A stretch of DNA of 64,000 bases from Streptomyces sp. BK340 (GCF_007827595.1 NZ_VISR01000003.1:558001-622000), one strand, 5' to 3'; shown: positions 23,848 to 33,573, counted from the stretch's first letter. Numbers and translations: made by a program. Notes: a model not told the origin generated them from the letters alone.

Positions 23848-24570
23848 GTGAGCCCGAGGACCGTTGCGATGTCCGCCCTCGGGCACCGACGGCTCGCCGC
23901 CCTGCCGGTCCTGGCGGCGCTGCTGGCCGGTACGGCCCTCAGTGGCTGCGACAGCCCAGGCCGACGGTCGGACTCCGTGGTGCCGACTCAGGCACCCGCG
24001 CCGTCCGCCTCCCCCGGCACCGAGGACCTGGCCGCGGCCCTGCTCACCACGGCCCAGTTGCCGGCCGGCTATGTGAAGACCGTCCCGCGAGAAGATCCCC
24101 CGACGCGCTCCGACCGTCCCGTATGCCTCAACTCGATCAACTCCCTTGAATCTGCACGCGTTTCCCACCCCGACGCCGTCGAGGCCAGGGTCGACTTCGC
24201 CATGAGCCAGAGCGGCCCCTTCCTCCAGCAGGTACTGCGCCGGCTGCCGGGATCCGGGGCACGGCAGGACCTGGAGCAGGCCGCGCGCACGCTGTCGGGC
24301 TGCCCCGAGTTCTCCATCGGCTGGAGCGACGGCTCCACGGGTACGGAGCAGGTGGAGCCGCACGGCTCGGCAGGCATCGGCGACGCGTCGTGGCACGCCA
24401 CGGTCACCGCGACCACCGGGACGTTCACCGTCCAGGAGACCCTGGTCCTGGTGGCCGCGGGCAGGACCCTGCTCGTACTCAGCGATGCGGGCAGCCCGGC
24501 AGCACCCGAACGCTCCCGGACACTGGCTCTGGCCCGCACCGCCCTCTCCAGGCTCCCCCGACGTCCCTGA
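23848..24570 (+). CDS. Lipoprotein of unknown function
   Basis: A 240-residue lipoprotein with lipobox ALSGC (Cys34). GTG 23848 has a strong GAGGAGG six bases ahead. The mature part shows helical and beta segments with two cysteines (PVCLN, SGCPEF) and the pattern LLTTAQLPAGYV seen in sensor-type actinobacterial lipoproteins. It lies 43 bp after the metallopeptidase gene, so it probably is the last gene of that operon and may be its partner or substrate (inference). Confidence 0.65.
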   Translation: MSPRTVAMSALGHRRLAALPVLAALLAGTALSGCDSPGRRSDSVVPTQAPAPSASPGTEDLAAALLTTAQLPAGYVKTVPREDPPTRSDRPVCLNSINSLESARVSHPDAVEARVDFAMSQSGPFLQQVLRRLPGSGARQDLEQAARTLSGCPEFSIGWSDGSTGTEQVEPHGSAGIGDASWHATVTATTGTFTVQETLVLVAAGRTLLVLSDAGSPAAPERSRTLALARTALSRLPRRP

Positions 24571-24636
24571 CCGGTCACTTGGAGGGCTGCCTGCCGCCAG
24601 GACACCGGGCGGGACTGCCGACTGCCCGCCGACGCC

Positions 24637-27414
24637 TCAGCTCGGCAGCTTCCAGTTCTGGGCCGCCGTACCGTTGCAGGTGTACAGCTGGAGCTGGGTG
24701 CCGTTCGTGGTCGACGAGCCGGGGTCGTCCAGGCACAGCTGCGACTCGGGGTTGACCAGGGACCCGTTGGCTCCGGCGGTCCACTGCTGGGCGCCGGTTC
24801 CGTTGCAGGTCCACAGTTGGATCAGCGTGCCGTTCGTGGTTCCGCTGTGCGCGGCGTCCAGGCATTTGCCGAGGGTCCGGACCGTTCCGTCACCGGCGAC
24901 GATCCAGTCCTGGGCGTACGTGTTGTTGCAGCCCCAGATCTGGACGTGGGTGCCGTCGGAGGTGCCCGAGGACGCGTCGTCCGCGCACAGGCTGGCGGCC
25001 ACCGCGGAGGTGAGCGGACCGATCCGCGGCGAAGCCGGCGCCGTGGTGTCCCCCGCGTACGAGGGCGGGGCCGCGGTGGCCGCGGTCGCCCACGACGTGT
25101 TGGCGCTGGTGCCCAGCGTGAAGTCCAGCGTGCCGCCGGCCGTGATCGCCGTGGTGGGAGCGTAGGCGTTGTTCCACGCCGTGCCGTTCCACACGGCGGA
25201 CTGGACATAGGGGGCGTTGTCGGCGGCTCCGCTGCCGTTGACGGTCAGCGTCCTGCCGGAGGGAAGGGTGATGACGGCCTGCGTGAACAGCGGTGATCCC
25301 AGGGCGAGATCGGAGGTTCCGGGTGTCTCGGGGAACATGCCGAGCGCCGACCAGACGTACCAGGCACTCATCGCGCCGAGGTCGTCGTTGCCGTCGGCCA
25401 GGCCGCCCGGGGTGTTCGACCAGATCTGGTCCTGGATCGCCCGCACCGTGCCCTGCGTCTTGTAGGGCTGCCCCGTGTAGTCGTACTCCCACGGCAGTTC
25501 GATGCTCGGTTCGTTGCCGACCCATGCGTAGCCGTTGGCGCCGGTGTAGCTGCGCAGCACGGTGTCCAGGTAATGGTTCATCGCGGTGTTGCCGCCCTTG
25601 GCGTGCGCCAGGCCGCCGATGTCGAACGGGACCATTCCGGTGTAGATCCACGAGTCGGCCTCGACCATGTCCGTTCCGCTGGTGGGATCGAAGCCACCGG
25701 TCCACGAGCCGCTGACGTTACGGGGTTCGACGAAACCGGAGGCTGGGTTGAGCACGTTGCGCCAGTCCTGTGCGCGGTTGGCGTACGTCTTCTGGTTCGC
25801 GGTGTCGCCGAGTGCCCCGGCCATCGCGGAGAGCGCGAAGTCGGCGGTGTCGTACTCCAGGGTGGTCGCGACCGGGCCGTAGAAGTTGCAGCAGCCGTAG
25901 CTGCCGTCGTGGGGCATGTATCCCGGCGAGTTCAGGTAGCCGAGGCCGGGCCGGTCGTTGTTGGCCCTGCTCGCCTGCTTGACCATGTCGGCCAGGGCGG
26001 TCGTGGCATCGAAGTCCCGGGCGCCGAAGGCGTAGTAGTCGGCGAGGATGGCGTCCGCCGGGTCGCCGACCATGACGTACGACTCGCCGTTGTTCTCCGA
26101 CCACTTGGGGAAGATCCCGGTCTGCGCGTAGTCGTCGACCATCGACTGTGCGGTGTCGGAGGCGACCCGAGGAGCGACCAGGGCTTCGAGCTGGGCCTGC
26201 GAACGGTAGATGTCCCAGCCGGAGTAGTTCGCGTACACGGCGCTGTGGCCGGCGTCCACGGTGTGCGTCTTCCCGTCGAAGCCGTAGTACTGGCCGTTGG
26301 TGTCGCTGATCATGTTCGGGTGCAGCAGCGAATGGTAGAGCGCGGTGTAGAAGGTCTGCTGCTGCGCGGCCGTCCCGCCGGCGATCTGCACCTTGCCGAG
26401 CGTGCTGTTCCACGCGTTCTGCGCCGCGGTGCGGGTCGCGTCGAAGTCCCAGCCGGTGTTCTCCGCGGTGCGGTTGGCGACCGCGCCCGCCACCGACACG
26501 TAGGAGATGCCGACCTTGGCCTGCACGACCGGGTCGGCGGTGGTGTTGAAGGTGACGTAGCCGTTCGAGGCGGCGGCATCCGGGGCAGCGCCGCCCTTGG
26601 CGGACTTCGTGGACTTCGAGTCCGAAGCGCTGGGGTTCTTGCCGTGCAGCACCGGCTTGTTCGGTCTCTCGGCGGCGTTCTTCGACGCCTCGGCCGGCGC
26701 CGTGGGAGGCGCGGACGCCTTGGCGGCCGAACTGCCCTGCGAGACGAACGGCTTGTCGAAGACCATGTCGAAGTAGACGGTGTACGTGTTCGCGGCGCCG
26801 CAGAAGCGGCCACTGGTCACCTGCCCGCTCACCTCGGTGCTCGACACCTTGGTGAACTGCGTCGAGGTGGCACCGTTCTGACTTGCCGTCAACTTGAAGA
26901 CAAGGTTGGCCTGACTGGTCGAGGGAAAGGTGAAGCGCGCCATACCGCTGCGCGTCGTGGTGGTCAGCTCGGTGGTCACCTGGTTGTTCAGCGCGACCTT
27001 GTACGACCCCGCGGAAGCCGACTCGTTGCCGTGCGAGAACGCGTCCGTCGCACCGGTGTTCACGGCCCCCACCGTGGGCAGCACCGGTATGTCACCGGCC
27101 GCGCCACAGCCGGGTCCGGCGATGTGGGTCAGACTGAAACCGGTGATCGACGAGTCGTTGTACTCGTAGCCCCCGCCGTCGGGACGCGACGGGGTGTCCG
27201 GGCTCCACTGCACCATGCCGAACGGGACGTCGGCCCCCGGAAAGTCGTCGGCCTGGTTCGACGTGCCGATGAACGGGTTGACCAGAGTCGCCGGCGCGGT
27301 GACGAGCGCAGCCTTCCCGGCCGCCCACGCAGGGGTGCACAGCCCGGCCGCGGCCAGCGTCGCAGCGGCGAGGAGACCCATCGCCGCGTTTCTCGGTCTC
27401 GCCAGTGGTGTCAT
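24637..27414 (-). CDS. Secreted GH92 alpha-mannosidase with ricin-type lectin domain
   Basis: A 925-residue exo-alpha-mannosidase precursor. The signal peptide covers about 1-32 (PAWAAG). The GH92 region runs to about 760 (NPFIGTSNQADDFPGADVPFG near the start, GNEPSIELPWEYDYTG, then NDDLGAMSAWYVWSALGMFP). The last 125 residues are a ricin B beta-trefoil with repeated Q-x-W motifs (VQIWGCN, AQDWIV, AQQWTA, AQNWKL). An unusual Ala/Lys/Ser/Pro-rich insert sits at about 245-300 inside the N-terminal beta domain. GH92 enzymes trim mannan and N-glycans with Ca2+. Two identical LacI-type palindromes lie upstream. Confidence 0.92.
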   Translation of the reverse strand: MTPLARPRNAAMGLLAAATLAAAGLCTPAWAAGKAALVTAPATLVNPFIGTSNQADDFPGADVPFGMVQWSPDTPSRPDGGGYEYNDSSITGFSLTHIAGPGCGAAGDIPVLPTVGAVNTGATDAFSHGNESASAGSYKVALNNQVTTELTTTTRSGMARFTFPSTSQANLVFKLTASQNGATSTQFTKVSSTEVSGQVTSGRFCGAANTYTVYFDMVFDKPFVSQGSSAAKASAPPTAPAEASKNAAERPNKPVLHGKNPSASDSKSTKSAKGGAAPDAAASNGYVTFNTTADPVVQAKVGISYVSVAGAVANRTAENTGWDFDATRTAAQNAWNSTLGKVQIAGGTAAQQQTFYTALYHSLLHPNMISDTNGQYYGFDGKTHTVDAGHSAVYANYSGWDIYRSQAQLEALVAPRVASDTAQSMVDDYAQTGIFPKWSENNGESYVMVGDPADAILADYYAFGARDFDATTALADMVKQASRANNDRPGLGYLNSPGYMPHDGSYGCCNFYGPVATTLEYDTADFALSAMAGALGDTANQKTYANRAQDWRNVLNPASGFVEPRNVSGSWTGGFDPTSGTDMVEADSWIYTGMVPFDIGGLAHAKGGNTAMNHYLDTVLRSYTGANGYAWVGNEPSIELPWEYDYTGQPYKTQGTVRAIQDQIWSNTPGGLADGNDDLGAMSAWYVWSALGMFPETPGTSDLALGSPLFTQAVITLPSGRTLTVNGSGAADNAPYVQSAVWNGTAWNNAYAPTTAITAGGTLDFTLGTSANTSWATAATAAPPSYAGDTTAPASPRIGPLTSAVAASLCADDASSGTSDGTHVQIWGCNNTYAQDWIVAGDGTVRTLGKCLDAAHSGTTNGTLIQLWTCNGTGAQQWTAGANGSLVNPESQLCLDDPGSSTTNGTQLQLYTCNGTAAQNWKLPS

Positions 27415-27867
27415 CACGGGGTTTTCTCCTCTACTCGGCAGCGAGGGCCGACAACGTTGTCTCCGTGCCGAGAGAGCAACCCCGGGTGAGAGCGAGCTTG
27501 CCGGGACGTCCGGATCCGGATCACCGAGGTCTGACAACGTTGTCCAACCGTGGAGATGAGGTGCCTGGAGTGCGAGCGCTTCGATGGCGCCCTGGGGCTG
27601 CGGACGCCCGGGGACGCAGGGGAACTCCTCGCGAAGCTAGCCATAAGGCAGGGGCATGTCAACGACTGGTGCGGGCAAGCCCCTTGAGCGCGAGCCCGGG
27701 GAGACCCGGCGGACCGGTCCGCGTGGCGGACGTTCCGGACGGCGCCCCGGACCGCCGGGACCCGGTCCTCGCGGCGGAGGAGCGGGCCGCGGGCGACACG
27801 ATGACGGTCTGTGTGGTCCGGTGCCGGGGCGCTCACCTGGTGGCGGAGCTGTGATGCTCGGGCCGGG
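27415..27867. promoter_or_regulatory. Control region of the GH92 gene with twin palindromic operators
   Basis: 453 bp with no supported gene. The perfect 12-mer GACAACGTTGTC occurs twice, at 27450-27461 and 27533-27544, 83 bp apart and 36 bp and 119 bp before the GH92 start. Perfect symmetry with a central CG is typical of LacI-family sites, and two sites at this distance would allow looping. The rest (27545-27867) shows nothing recognisable and reaches the stop of the GH87 gene, which is transcribed in the same direction. Confidence 0.65.
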
Positions 27868-30045
27868 TCAGGGCGTGAGGTAGGCCTCCACCTCGCTGAA
27901 CTGCCCGGCCGGCCAGCCCGTGTTGGCGCTGACGCTCAGGCGCAGGTAGCGCAGGCTGGTGCCGCCGGGCAGGGTGACGGTGGCCGTGTTGCCGGTGGCC
28001 GGGTCGAAGCGGTAGCCCTGGGAGCCGGCCACGGTGGAGTAGTTCGAGCCGTCGGTGCTGCCGAGCACCGTGATGGTCTGGGTGCGGGCGCCCCAGGCCG
28101 GGGACGGGGGCAGCTTCAGCACCAGCCGGCGGACCGCGTAGGAGGAGCCGAGGTCGACCGTCCAGGACTGCGGGAAGGCGTTGTTGGTGGACTCCCAATA
28201 GCTGTTGGCGTCTGCGTCGACCGCCTTGCCCGGGGTGTAGACGTCCTGGGAGCCGGTCGCGGTGGCCGGGCGGCCCTTGGCGAGGTTGCGGTTCGGGTCC
28301 GGGTCGGGGTTGCCCTGACCCGGCTGGGGCCAGGTGGAGCAGTCGGGCCAGGTGCTGGACCAGCCGGAGTTGCCGCCGCCGTCGGTGAGTGCGAAGGAGC
28401 CGGAGTTCGCCGGGTAGGGGCAGTTGTAGATGCCTGCGGCGCCGACCTGGGTGGCGGTGACGTTGCGGAAGGCGGCCGCGCCCTGCGCCTCGGCCTGGAC
28501 GACGACCGTGCCCGTGTTCCGCACGGTCGCTCCGGTCACGTTGACGTTCCGGACCGGGTAGCCCTGCCCGCCGCCGGAGACGAACTCGAAGGCGCTGTAG
28601 GGACTGTCGGTGATCGTCGTGTTGGTGATGTCGACCGTGGCGTTGATCGCGCTGTCGTAGGAGTCGACGCGCAGGGCGCCCATCGGATGGTTCCAGTTGG
28701 GGTTCATGGCGCCGGCGCGGACGAGGGTGTTGCCGTCGACGGTGATGGTGCCGGACAGGGGGTGGAAGGGGTCGAGGAACTTCTGGTTGGAGATCGCGAT
28801 GCCGCTGCCGAGGGCGTTGGTGTCGGAGATCAGGTTGTTCTTCACCGCGATGTCGGTGCCGCCGTAGATCGCGATGCCGTTGGCCAGGTTGGGCTGCGAG
28901 ACCGTGTTGTTCTCGAAGCTGGAGTTCGTGTCCGGGGAGTACAGCGACCACATGGCGAGCGCGTCGTCGCCCTGGTTGCGCAGGAAGTTGTTGCTGACGC
29001 GGACGCCCTTGGCGGTGCCGTTGAGGTTGAGGCCGTCGGCGGTGGTGTCGAGGATGCGGTTGTTCTCGACGACCAGGTTGTCATTGTTGCCCATCAGCCA
29101 GAGGCCGACCTTCATGTGCTGGATCCACATGCCGGAGACCGAACTGCCCGGTCCCAGAGTGCCGTTGACGAAGTTGTCCGGGCTGGAGTCGACGCGCTCG
29201 GTGACCTCGCCGATCACCGCGAAGTCCTTGATGTGCACGCCTCCGGAGGAGCTGGACTGGTCGATGAACCGGGAGGTGTGCACGACCGAGTACCAGCTGC
29301 CCGCACCCTGCAGGGTCACGTTCTGGACCCCGCCCAGCGAGGAGGTGATCCGGTAGTCGCCCGGCGGGATCCACACCACCCCGCCCTGGGCCGCCGCGAT
29401 GGCGTCCCGGAAGGCCTGGGTGGAGTCGCCGTTGCCGCTGGGGTCGGCGCCCTTGGACACGACGGACACCGAACCTGCGGGCTGGGCGGCGGCGGCCGCG
29501 ACCTGCTCGAAGTCGGCGACGTCCACGGTGACCTGGGTACCGGTCGACTCGAAGGCGATCCTGTCGCCCGCCTGGACGTTCTGCCCCAGCAGCAGCCGGG
29601 CGTCGTCGAAGAAGTGGTGGGTCTTCGCGCCCGGGATCCAGCCGGTGTCGATGTAGGAGTACTTCGACGTCACCGGGAGCGTCCTGGCGATCCTGGTGCC
29701 GTTGACGTACACGTCGAGCGAACCGGACTGCCCGTCCGGGACGCTGTAGGCGACGTTCACGGCGTTGGACGCACGCGGCACGGTGAACTCCACCCGCTGC
29801 CCGGAGGTGAGCCGTACGGCCTGCCGTCCGGAGGCCTCCGAGGCTAGGGTGCCCTGCGTGTAGTCGGGGCCGATCTTCGTACCGGTGGTGCTCGCCGACT
29901 CGGCCTCGACGGAGGTGAAGGGGAGCGTGGCGCCCGAAGCCGCTCGGGCGGCGGGGGCCACGGCGACGAGCATGCCGACGGCCAGGGCGACGACCGCCCC
30001 GATGGCTGGCATGCGCCTGACATGTCCGGCGGTACTCCTGTGCAT
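27868..30045 (-). CDS. Secreted alpha-1,3-glucanase / mycodextranase (GH87) with CBM6/35 and F5/8C domains
   Basis: A 725-residue precursor. A signal peptide (about 1-35, ARAAS) is followed by a CBM6/35-type domain (about 40-195, SVEAESASTTGTKIG). A right-handed beta-helix (about 205-560) then carries the GH87 pattern DGLNLNGTAKGVRVSNN, RNQGDDALAMWS, in which the Asp residues match the catalytic aspartates of the family. A C-terminal discoidin (F5/8C) domain (about 595-725) completes it. GH87 enzymes cut alpha-1,3-glucan or alternating alpha-1,3/1,4-glucan of fungal walls. It is the last gene of the operon, 56 bp after the GH13 gene. Confidence 0.8.
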   Translation of the reverse strand: MHRSTAGHVRRMPAIGAVVALAVGMLVAVAPAARAASGATLPFTSVEAESASTTGTKIGPDYTQGTLASEASGRQAVRLTSGQRVEFTVPRASNAVNVAYSVPDGQSGSLDVYVNGTRIARTLPVTSKYSYIDTGWIPGAKTHHFFDDARLLLGQNVQAGDRIAFESTGTQVTVDVADFEQVAAAAAQPAGSVSVVSKGADPSGNGDSTQAFRDAIAAAQGGVVWIPPGDYRITSSLGGVQNVTLQGAGSWYSVVHTSRFIDQSSSSGGVHIKDFAVIGEVTERVDSSPDNFVNGTLGPGSSVSGMWIQHMKVGLWLMGNNDNLVVENNRILDTTADGLNLNGTAKGVRVSNNFLRNQGDDALAMWSLYSPDTNSSFENNTVSQPNLANGIAIYGGTDIAVKNNLISDTNALGSGIAISNQKFLDPFHPLSGTITVDGNTLVRAGAMNPNWNHPMGALRVDSYDSAINATVDITNTTITDSPYSAFEFVSGGGQGYPVRNVNVTGATVRNTGTVVVQAEAQGAAAFRNVTATQVGAAGIYNCPYPANSGSFALTDGGGNSGWSSTWPDCSTWPQPGQGNPDPDPNRNLAKGRPATATGSQDVYTPGKAVDADANSYWESTNNAFPQSWTVDLGSSYAVRRLVLKLPPSPAWGARTQTITVLGSTDGSNYSTVAGSQGYRFDPATGNTATVTLPGGTSLRYLRLSVSANTGWPAGQFSEVEAYLTP

Positions 30046-30101
30046 GTGCTCATCCCTTCGTGGTGGGGGTGCGTGGGACAGCAAGGGGTGCCGGGGGCGG
30101 C

Positions 30102-31709
30102 TCAGGCGCGCAGCCAGGCCGCCGTGTCCTGCGGGAGCCGGCCCCGGTCGTCCAGCGGGCCGCTGCCGAGCAGGAGTTCGCAGTGCGCGGGCAGTTCGGC
30201 GGGTGCGGCGGCGAGGTTCACGACGCACGTCACGCCCTTCGCGCGGGAGAAGGCGAGCACGCCTTCGGGGGCGGGCAGCCAGGTCAGGGGTCCGTCGCCG
30301 AAGACCGGCCGGGTGGCGAGGGCCTCGCGGTAGAGGGTCAGCATGGAGGACGCGTTCCGCTGCTGACGGTCGACCGCGTACGACGGCCAGTCTGCCGGTT
30401 GCGGCAGCCACGGCTCCTCGCGTGAACCGAATCCCGCGTACGGCGCGTCGGCCGTCCAGGGCAGCGGCACCCGGCAGCCGTCGCGGCCCGGGTCGGCCCC
30501 GTGCGACCGGAAGTACATCGGATCCTGGATGCGGCCGACCGGGATCTCGGCCTCCGGCAGGCCCAGCTCCTCCCCCTGGTACAGGTACACCGCCCCGGGC
30601 AGCGCCAGCGACAGCAGTGCCGCGGCCCGGGCCCGGCGGGTGCCGAGCGCCAGGTCCGTCGGGGTGCCGAAGGCCTTGGTGGCGAAGTCGAAGGCGGTGT
30701 CCTCTCGGCCGTAGCGGGTGACCGTGCGCGTCACGTCGTGGTTGCACAGCACCCAGGTGGCCGGGGCGCCGACCGGGGCATGTTCGACGAGGGTGCTGTC
30801 GATGGCGGCGCGCAGCCGCTCGGCGTCCCAGGGGCAGGACAGGAAGGCGAAGTTGAAGGCGGTGTGGAGTTCGTCGGGGCGCAGGTAGCGGGCGAAGCGT
30901 TCGGGGTCGGGGAGCCAGACCTCGCCGACGAACACACCGCCGTAGACGTCGGCCACGGCCCGCCAGGAACGGTAGATGTCGTGGAGTTCGTCGCGGTCGA
31001 CGAAGGGGTGCGGCTCGGGGTGCGCGGCGAGGTCGGGCAGGTCCGGGTCCTTGGCCGGCAGGGCCGCCGAGTCGATGCGCACGCCGGCCACTCCGCGCTC
31101 GAACCAGAAGCGCAGGATGTCCTCGTGCTCCTGGCGGACCGCCGGGTGGGCCCAGTTGAGGTCGGGCTGCTCGGGAGTGAACAGGTGCAGATACCAGTCG
31201 CCGTCGGGCAGCCGGGTCCAGACGGGTTCGGTGGAGCCGGCGAACTGCGAAGGCCAGTCGTTGGGCGGGAGTTCGCCGTGCGGGCCGCGTCCGGGCCGGA
31301 AGTGGAACAGCTCGCGCTCGGGGCTGCCGGGCCCTGCGGCGAGGGCGGCCCGGAACCAGGGGTGCTGGTCGGAGACGTGGTTGGGCACGATGTCGACGAT
31401 GGTACGGAGGCCCAGCTCGCGTGCCTCGGAGATGAGCTTCTCGGCCTCGGCGAGGGTGCCGAAGGCCGGGTCGATCGCCCGGTAGTCGGCGACGTCGTAG
31501 CCGCCGTCCTTCATGGGTGACAGGTACCAGGGGTTGAACCACAGTGCGTCGACGCCGAGTTCGGCCAGGTACGGCAGTCTCGCGCGGACCCCGGCGAGGT
31601 CTCCGGTGCCGTCGCCGTCGCCGTCCGCGAAGCTGCGGACGTACACCTGGTAGATGACGGCCGAGCGCCACCAGCCGTGGTCCGTCGTGGCATGGGTGGG
31701 CTGTCCCAC
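30102..31709 (-). CDS. GH13 alpha-glucosidase (AglA-like)
   Basis: A 535-residue cytoplasmic oligosaccharide alpha-glucosidase. It shows the four GH13 regions: DIVPNHVS, GVRIDSAA (nucleophile Asp at about 211), GEVWLP (acid Glu at about 264) and NHDVTR. There is no signal peptide, so it acts on imported oligosaccharides. The start is GTG 31709. It lies 33 bp downstream of the ABC permease gene. S. coelicolor AglA next to malEFG is the obvious parallel; pairing here with a GH87 enzyme suggests that nigerose-type alpha-1,3-linked products may be its substrate (inference). Confidence 0.9.
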   Translation of the reverse strand: MGQPTHATTDHGWWRSAVIYQVYVRSFADGDGDGTGDLAGVRARLPYLAELGVDALWFNPWYLSPMKDGGYDVADYRAIDPAFGTLAEAEKLISEARELGLRTIVDIVPNHVSDQHPWFRAALAAGPGSPERELFHFRPGRGPHGELPPNDWPSQFAGSTEPVWTRLPDGDWYLHLFTPEQPDLNWAHPAVRQEHEDILRFWFERGVAGVRIDSAALPAKDPDLPDLAAHPEPHPFVDRDELHDIYRSWRAVADVYGGVFVGEVWLPDPERFARYLRPDELHTAFNFAFLSCPWDAERLRAAIDSTLVEHAPVGAPATWVLCNHDVTRTVTRYGREDTAFDFATKAFGTPTDLALGTRRARAAALLSLALPGAVYLYQGEELGLPEAEIPVGRIQDPMYFRSHGADPGRDGCRVPLPWTADAPYAGFGSREEPWLPQPADWPSYAVDRQQRNASSMLTLYREALATRPVFGDGPLTWLPAPEGVLAFSRAKGVTCVVNLAAAPAELPAHCELLLGSGPLDDRGRLPQDTAAWLRA

Positions 31710-31742
31710 TGGGCTTGCCTTTCTGTAGACGGGGCCGCTGTC

Positions 31743-32618
31743 TCAGCCCTTGGTGCTGCCCGCGCTGATCCCGGCGATGATGTGCCTCTGGAAGACGAGG
31801 AACAGCGCCACCATCGGGACACCCGCGATCACCATCGCGGCGATGAGCACGGTGAGCTGGATGTTCTGCGACAGCTGGACGAGGGCCACGCTGATCGGCT
31901 GCTTGTCGGTGTCGGAGAAGACCATCAGCGGCCACAGGAAGTCCTGCCAGACCGCGACCAGCGCGAAGATCGACACCACGCCGAGGACCGGCCGGGACAT
32001 GGGCAGCACGACCGACCACAGGATCCGCAGCTTCCCCGCGCCGTCGATCTCGGCGGCCTCCAGGACATCGCGCGGCAGCTGGTCGAAGAACCGCTTCAGC
32101 AGATAGAGGTTGAAGGCGTTGGCGACGGCCGGCAGCCAGATGGCGAGGGGGTCGTCGAGCAGGCTGGTGTGGATCAGCGGGAGGTCGGCGACGGTCAGGT
32201 ACTTGGGTACGACCAGTGCCTGGGCCGGGACCATGAGGGTGGCGAGGATGCCGCCGAGGATCACCTTGCCGAAGGCGGGCCGCAGCTTGGACAGGGCGTA
32301 GGCGGCGGCCGTGCAGAACACCAGCTGGCAGGCCCAGGCGCCGGCCGCCTGCACCACCGTGTTCCACAGGTGCTGCGGCAGCTGCATCAGGTCCCAGGCG
32401 TCGGTGTAGCCGGCGGTGTGCCAGTGCTGCGGGATCAGCGTCGGCGGGGTCCGGGCCACCTCGTCAGGGGACTTCGCCGCACCGGTCACCATCCAGTAGA
32501 CCGGGAAGAGGAAGGCGAGCGCGAAGAGCAGGACGACGCCGGTGAACACGGTCCAGTAGACGGCCCTGCCGCGGGGGCGGGCGAGCGTGGCCGGGGAGAT
32601 CAGGGTCCGGGTGCTCAT
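31743..32618 (-). CDS. ABC sugar transporter permease (MalG-type)
   Basis: A 291-residue inner-membrane subunit with six helices. The EAA loop that contacts the ATPase is EAAEIDGAGKLRILWSVVLP. The pattern TLIPQHWHTAGYTDAW near the N-terminus is typical of the CUT1 MalG group. ATG 32618 overlaps the upstream permease stop by four bases. No ATPase gene is in the operon; Streptomyces importers of this class commonly share the MsiK ATPase encoded elsewhere. Confidence 0.88.
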   Translation of the reverse strand: MSTRTLISPATLARPRGRAVYWTVFTGVVLLFALAFLFPVYWMVTGAAKSPDEVARTPPTLIPQHWHTAGYTDAWDLMQLPQHLWNTVVQAAGAWACQLVFCTAAAYALSKLRPAFGKVILGGILATLMVPAQALVVPKYLTVADLPLIHTSLLDDPLAIWLPAVANAFNLYLLKRFFDQLPRDVLEAAEIDGAGKLRILWSVVLPMSRPVLGVVSIFALVAVWQDFLWPLMVFSDTDKQPISVALVQLSQNIQLTVLIAAMVIAGVPMVALFLVFQRHIIAGISAGSTKG

Positions 32619-33568
32619 GCGTCCCCCTCGGTTCGGGTGAGCCGCAGATAGCCGGCGGAGAAGGCGCCGAGCAGCACGAGGAGCATCACGCTGAGCGCGC
32701 ATGCGCCGCCGAAGTCGTTGTAGAGGAAGGCGTACTTGTAGATGAGGTAGAGGACGGTGACCGTGGCGTTCTCCGGTCCGCCGCCCGTGATGACGAACGG
32801 CTCGGTGAACACCTGCATGGTGGCGATGATCTGCAGGAGCATCAGCATCAGGATGACGAACCGGGTCTGCGGGACCGTCACGTGCCGGATGCGCTGGAGC
32901 AGGTTCGCGCCGTCGAGTTCGGCGGCCTCGTACAGCTCGCCCGGGATGGACTGCAGGGCGGCCAGGTAGATGAGGACGGTGCCGCCCATGTTGGCCCAGG
33001 TGGCCACGATCACCAGGGAGATCAGCGCGGTGTCGGTGCCGTTGGTCCAGTTCGAGGTGGGCAGGTGCAGGAAGCGCAGCGTCTCGTTGGCGAGGCCGGC
33101 TCCGGGGTCGTAGAACCACTTCCACAGCAGGGCGCTGACCACCGGCGGGATCATCACCGGCAGGTAGACCACGACCCGGAAGAAGGCCTTCGCGTGCCGC
33201 AGCTCGTTGAGGACGAGGGCGAGGACGAAGGGGACGGCGAAGCCGATCAGCAGGGCCAGCAGCGTGAAGGTGAGGGTGTTGCGCCAGGCCGCCGTGAACT
33301 CGGGGTCGTGCCAGACGCGGGTGAAGTTGGCGGTACCGGCCCACTCGGGCGAGGAGCCGGGCGTGTACGTCTGGAAGGCGATGACGACCGCGCGGATCGC
33401 CGGGTACCAGGAGAACAGCGCGAAGCAGATCAGGCCGCCGAGCAGGAAGGCATAGGCGCGGGCCTGGTCGGCGAGGCGGCGCCGCCCCCGGCCCCCTGCC
33501 GGGGACGGCGCCTGCACCGGCTGGACGGCGGGCTCCTCGACCGGGCGCCGCTCGGCCGTCTTCGTCAT
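32615..33568 (-). CDS. ABC sugar transporter permease (MalF-type)
   Basis: A 317-residue CUT1 permease with six helices after a polar N-terminal stretch of about 35 residues rich in Pro and Arg. The EAA loop is EAAELDGANLLQRIRHVTVP, and TEPFVITGGGPENATVT is the conserved segment before the last helices. It follows the binding-protein gene after 5 bp and overlaps the second permease gene by ATGA. Confidence 0.88.
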   Translation of the reverse strand: MTKTAERRPVEEPAVQPVQAPSPAGGRGRRRLADQARAYAFLLGGLICFALFSWYPAIRAVVIAFQTYTPGSSPEWAGTANFTRVWHDPEFTAAWRNTLTFTLLALLIGFAVPFVLALVLNELRHAKAFFRVVVYLPVMIPPVVSALLWKWFYDPGAGLANETLRFLHLPTSNWTNGTDTALISLVIVATWANMGGTVLIYLAALQSIPGELYEAAELDGANLLQRIRHVTVPQTRFVILMLMLLQIIATMQVFTEPFVITGGGPENATVTVLYLIYKYAFLYNDFGGACALSVMLLVLLGAFSAGYLRLTRTEGDA

Positions 33569-33573
33569 GGCGG

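Noticed and set aside
24571..24636. Terminator between the converging lipoprotein and GH92 genes
   Set aside because: Only a weak GGCGG/CCGCC pairing is visible, too short to report as a terminator.
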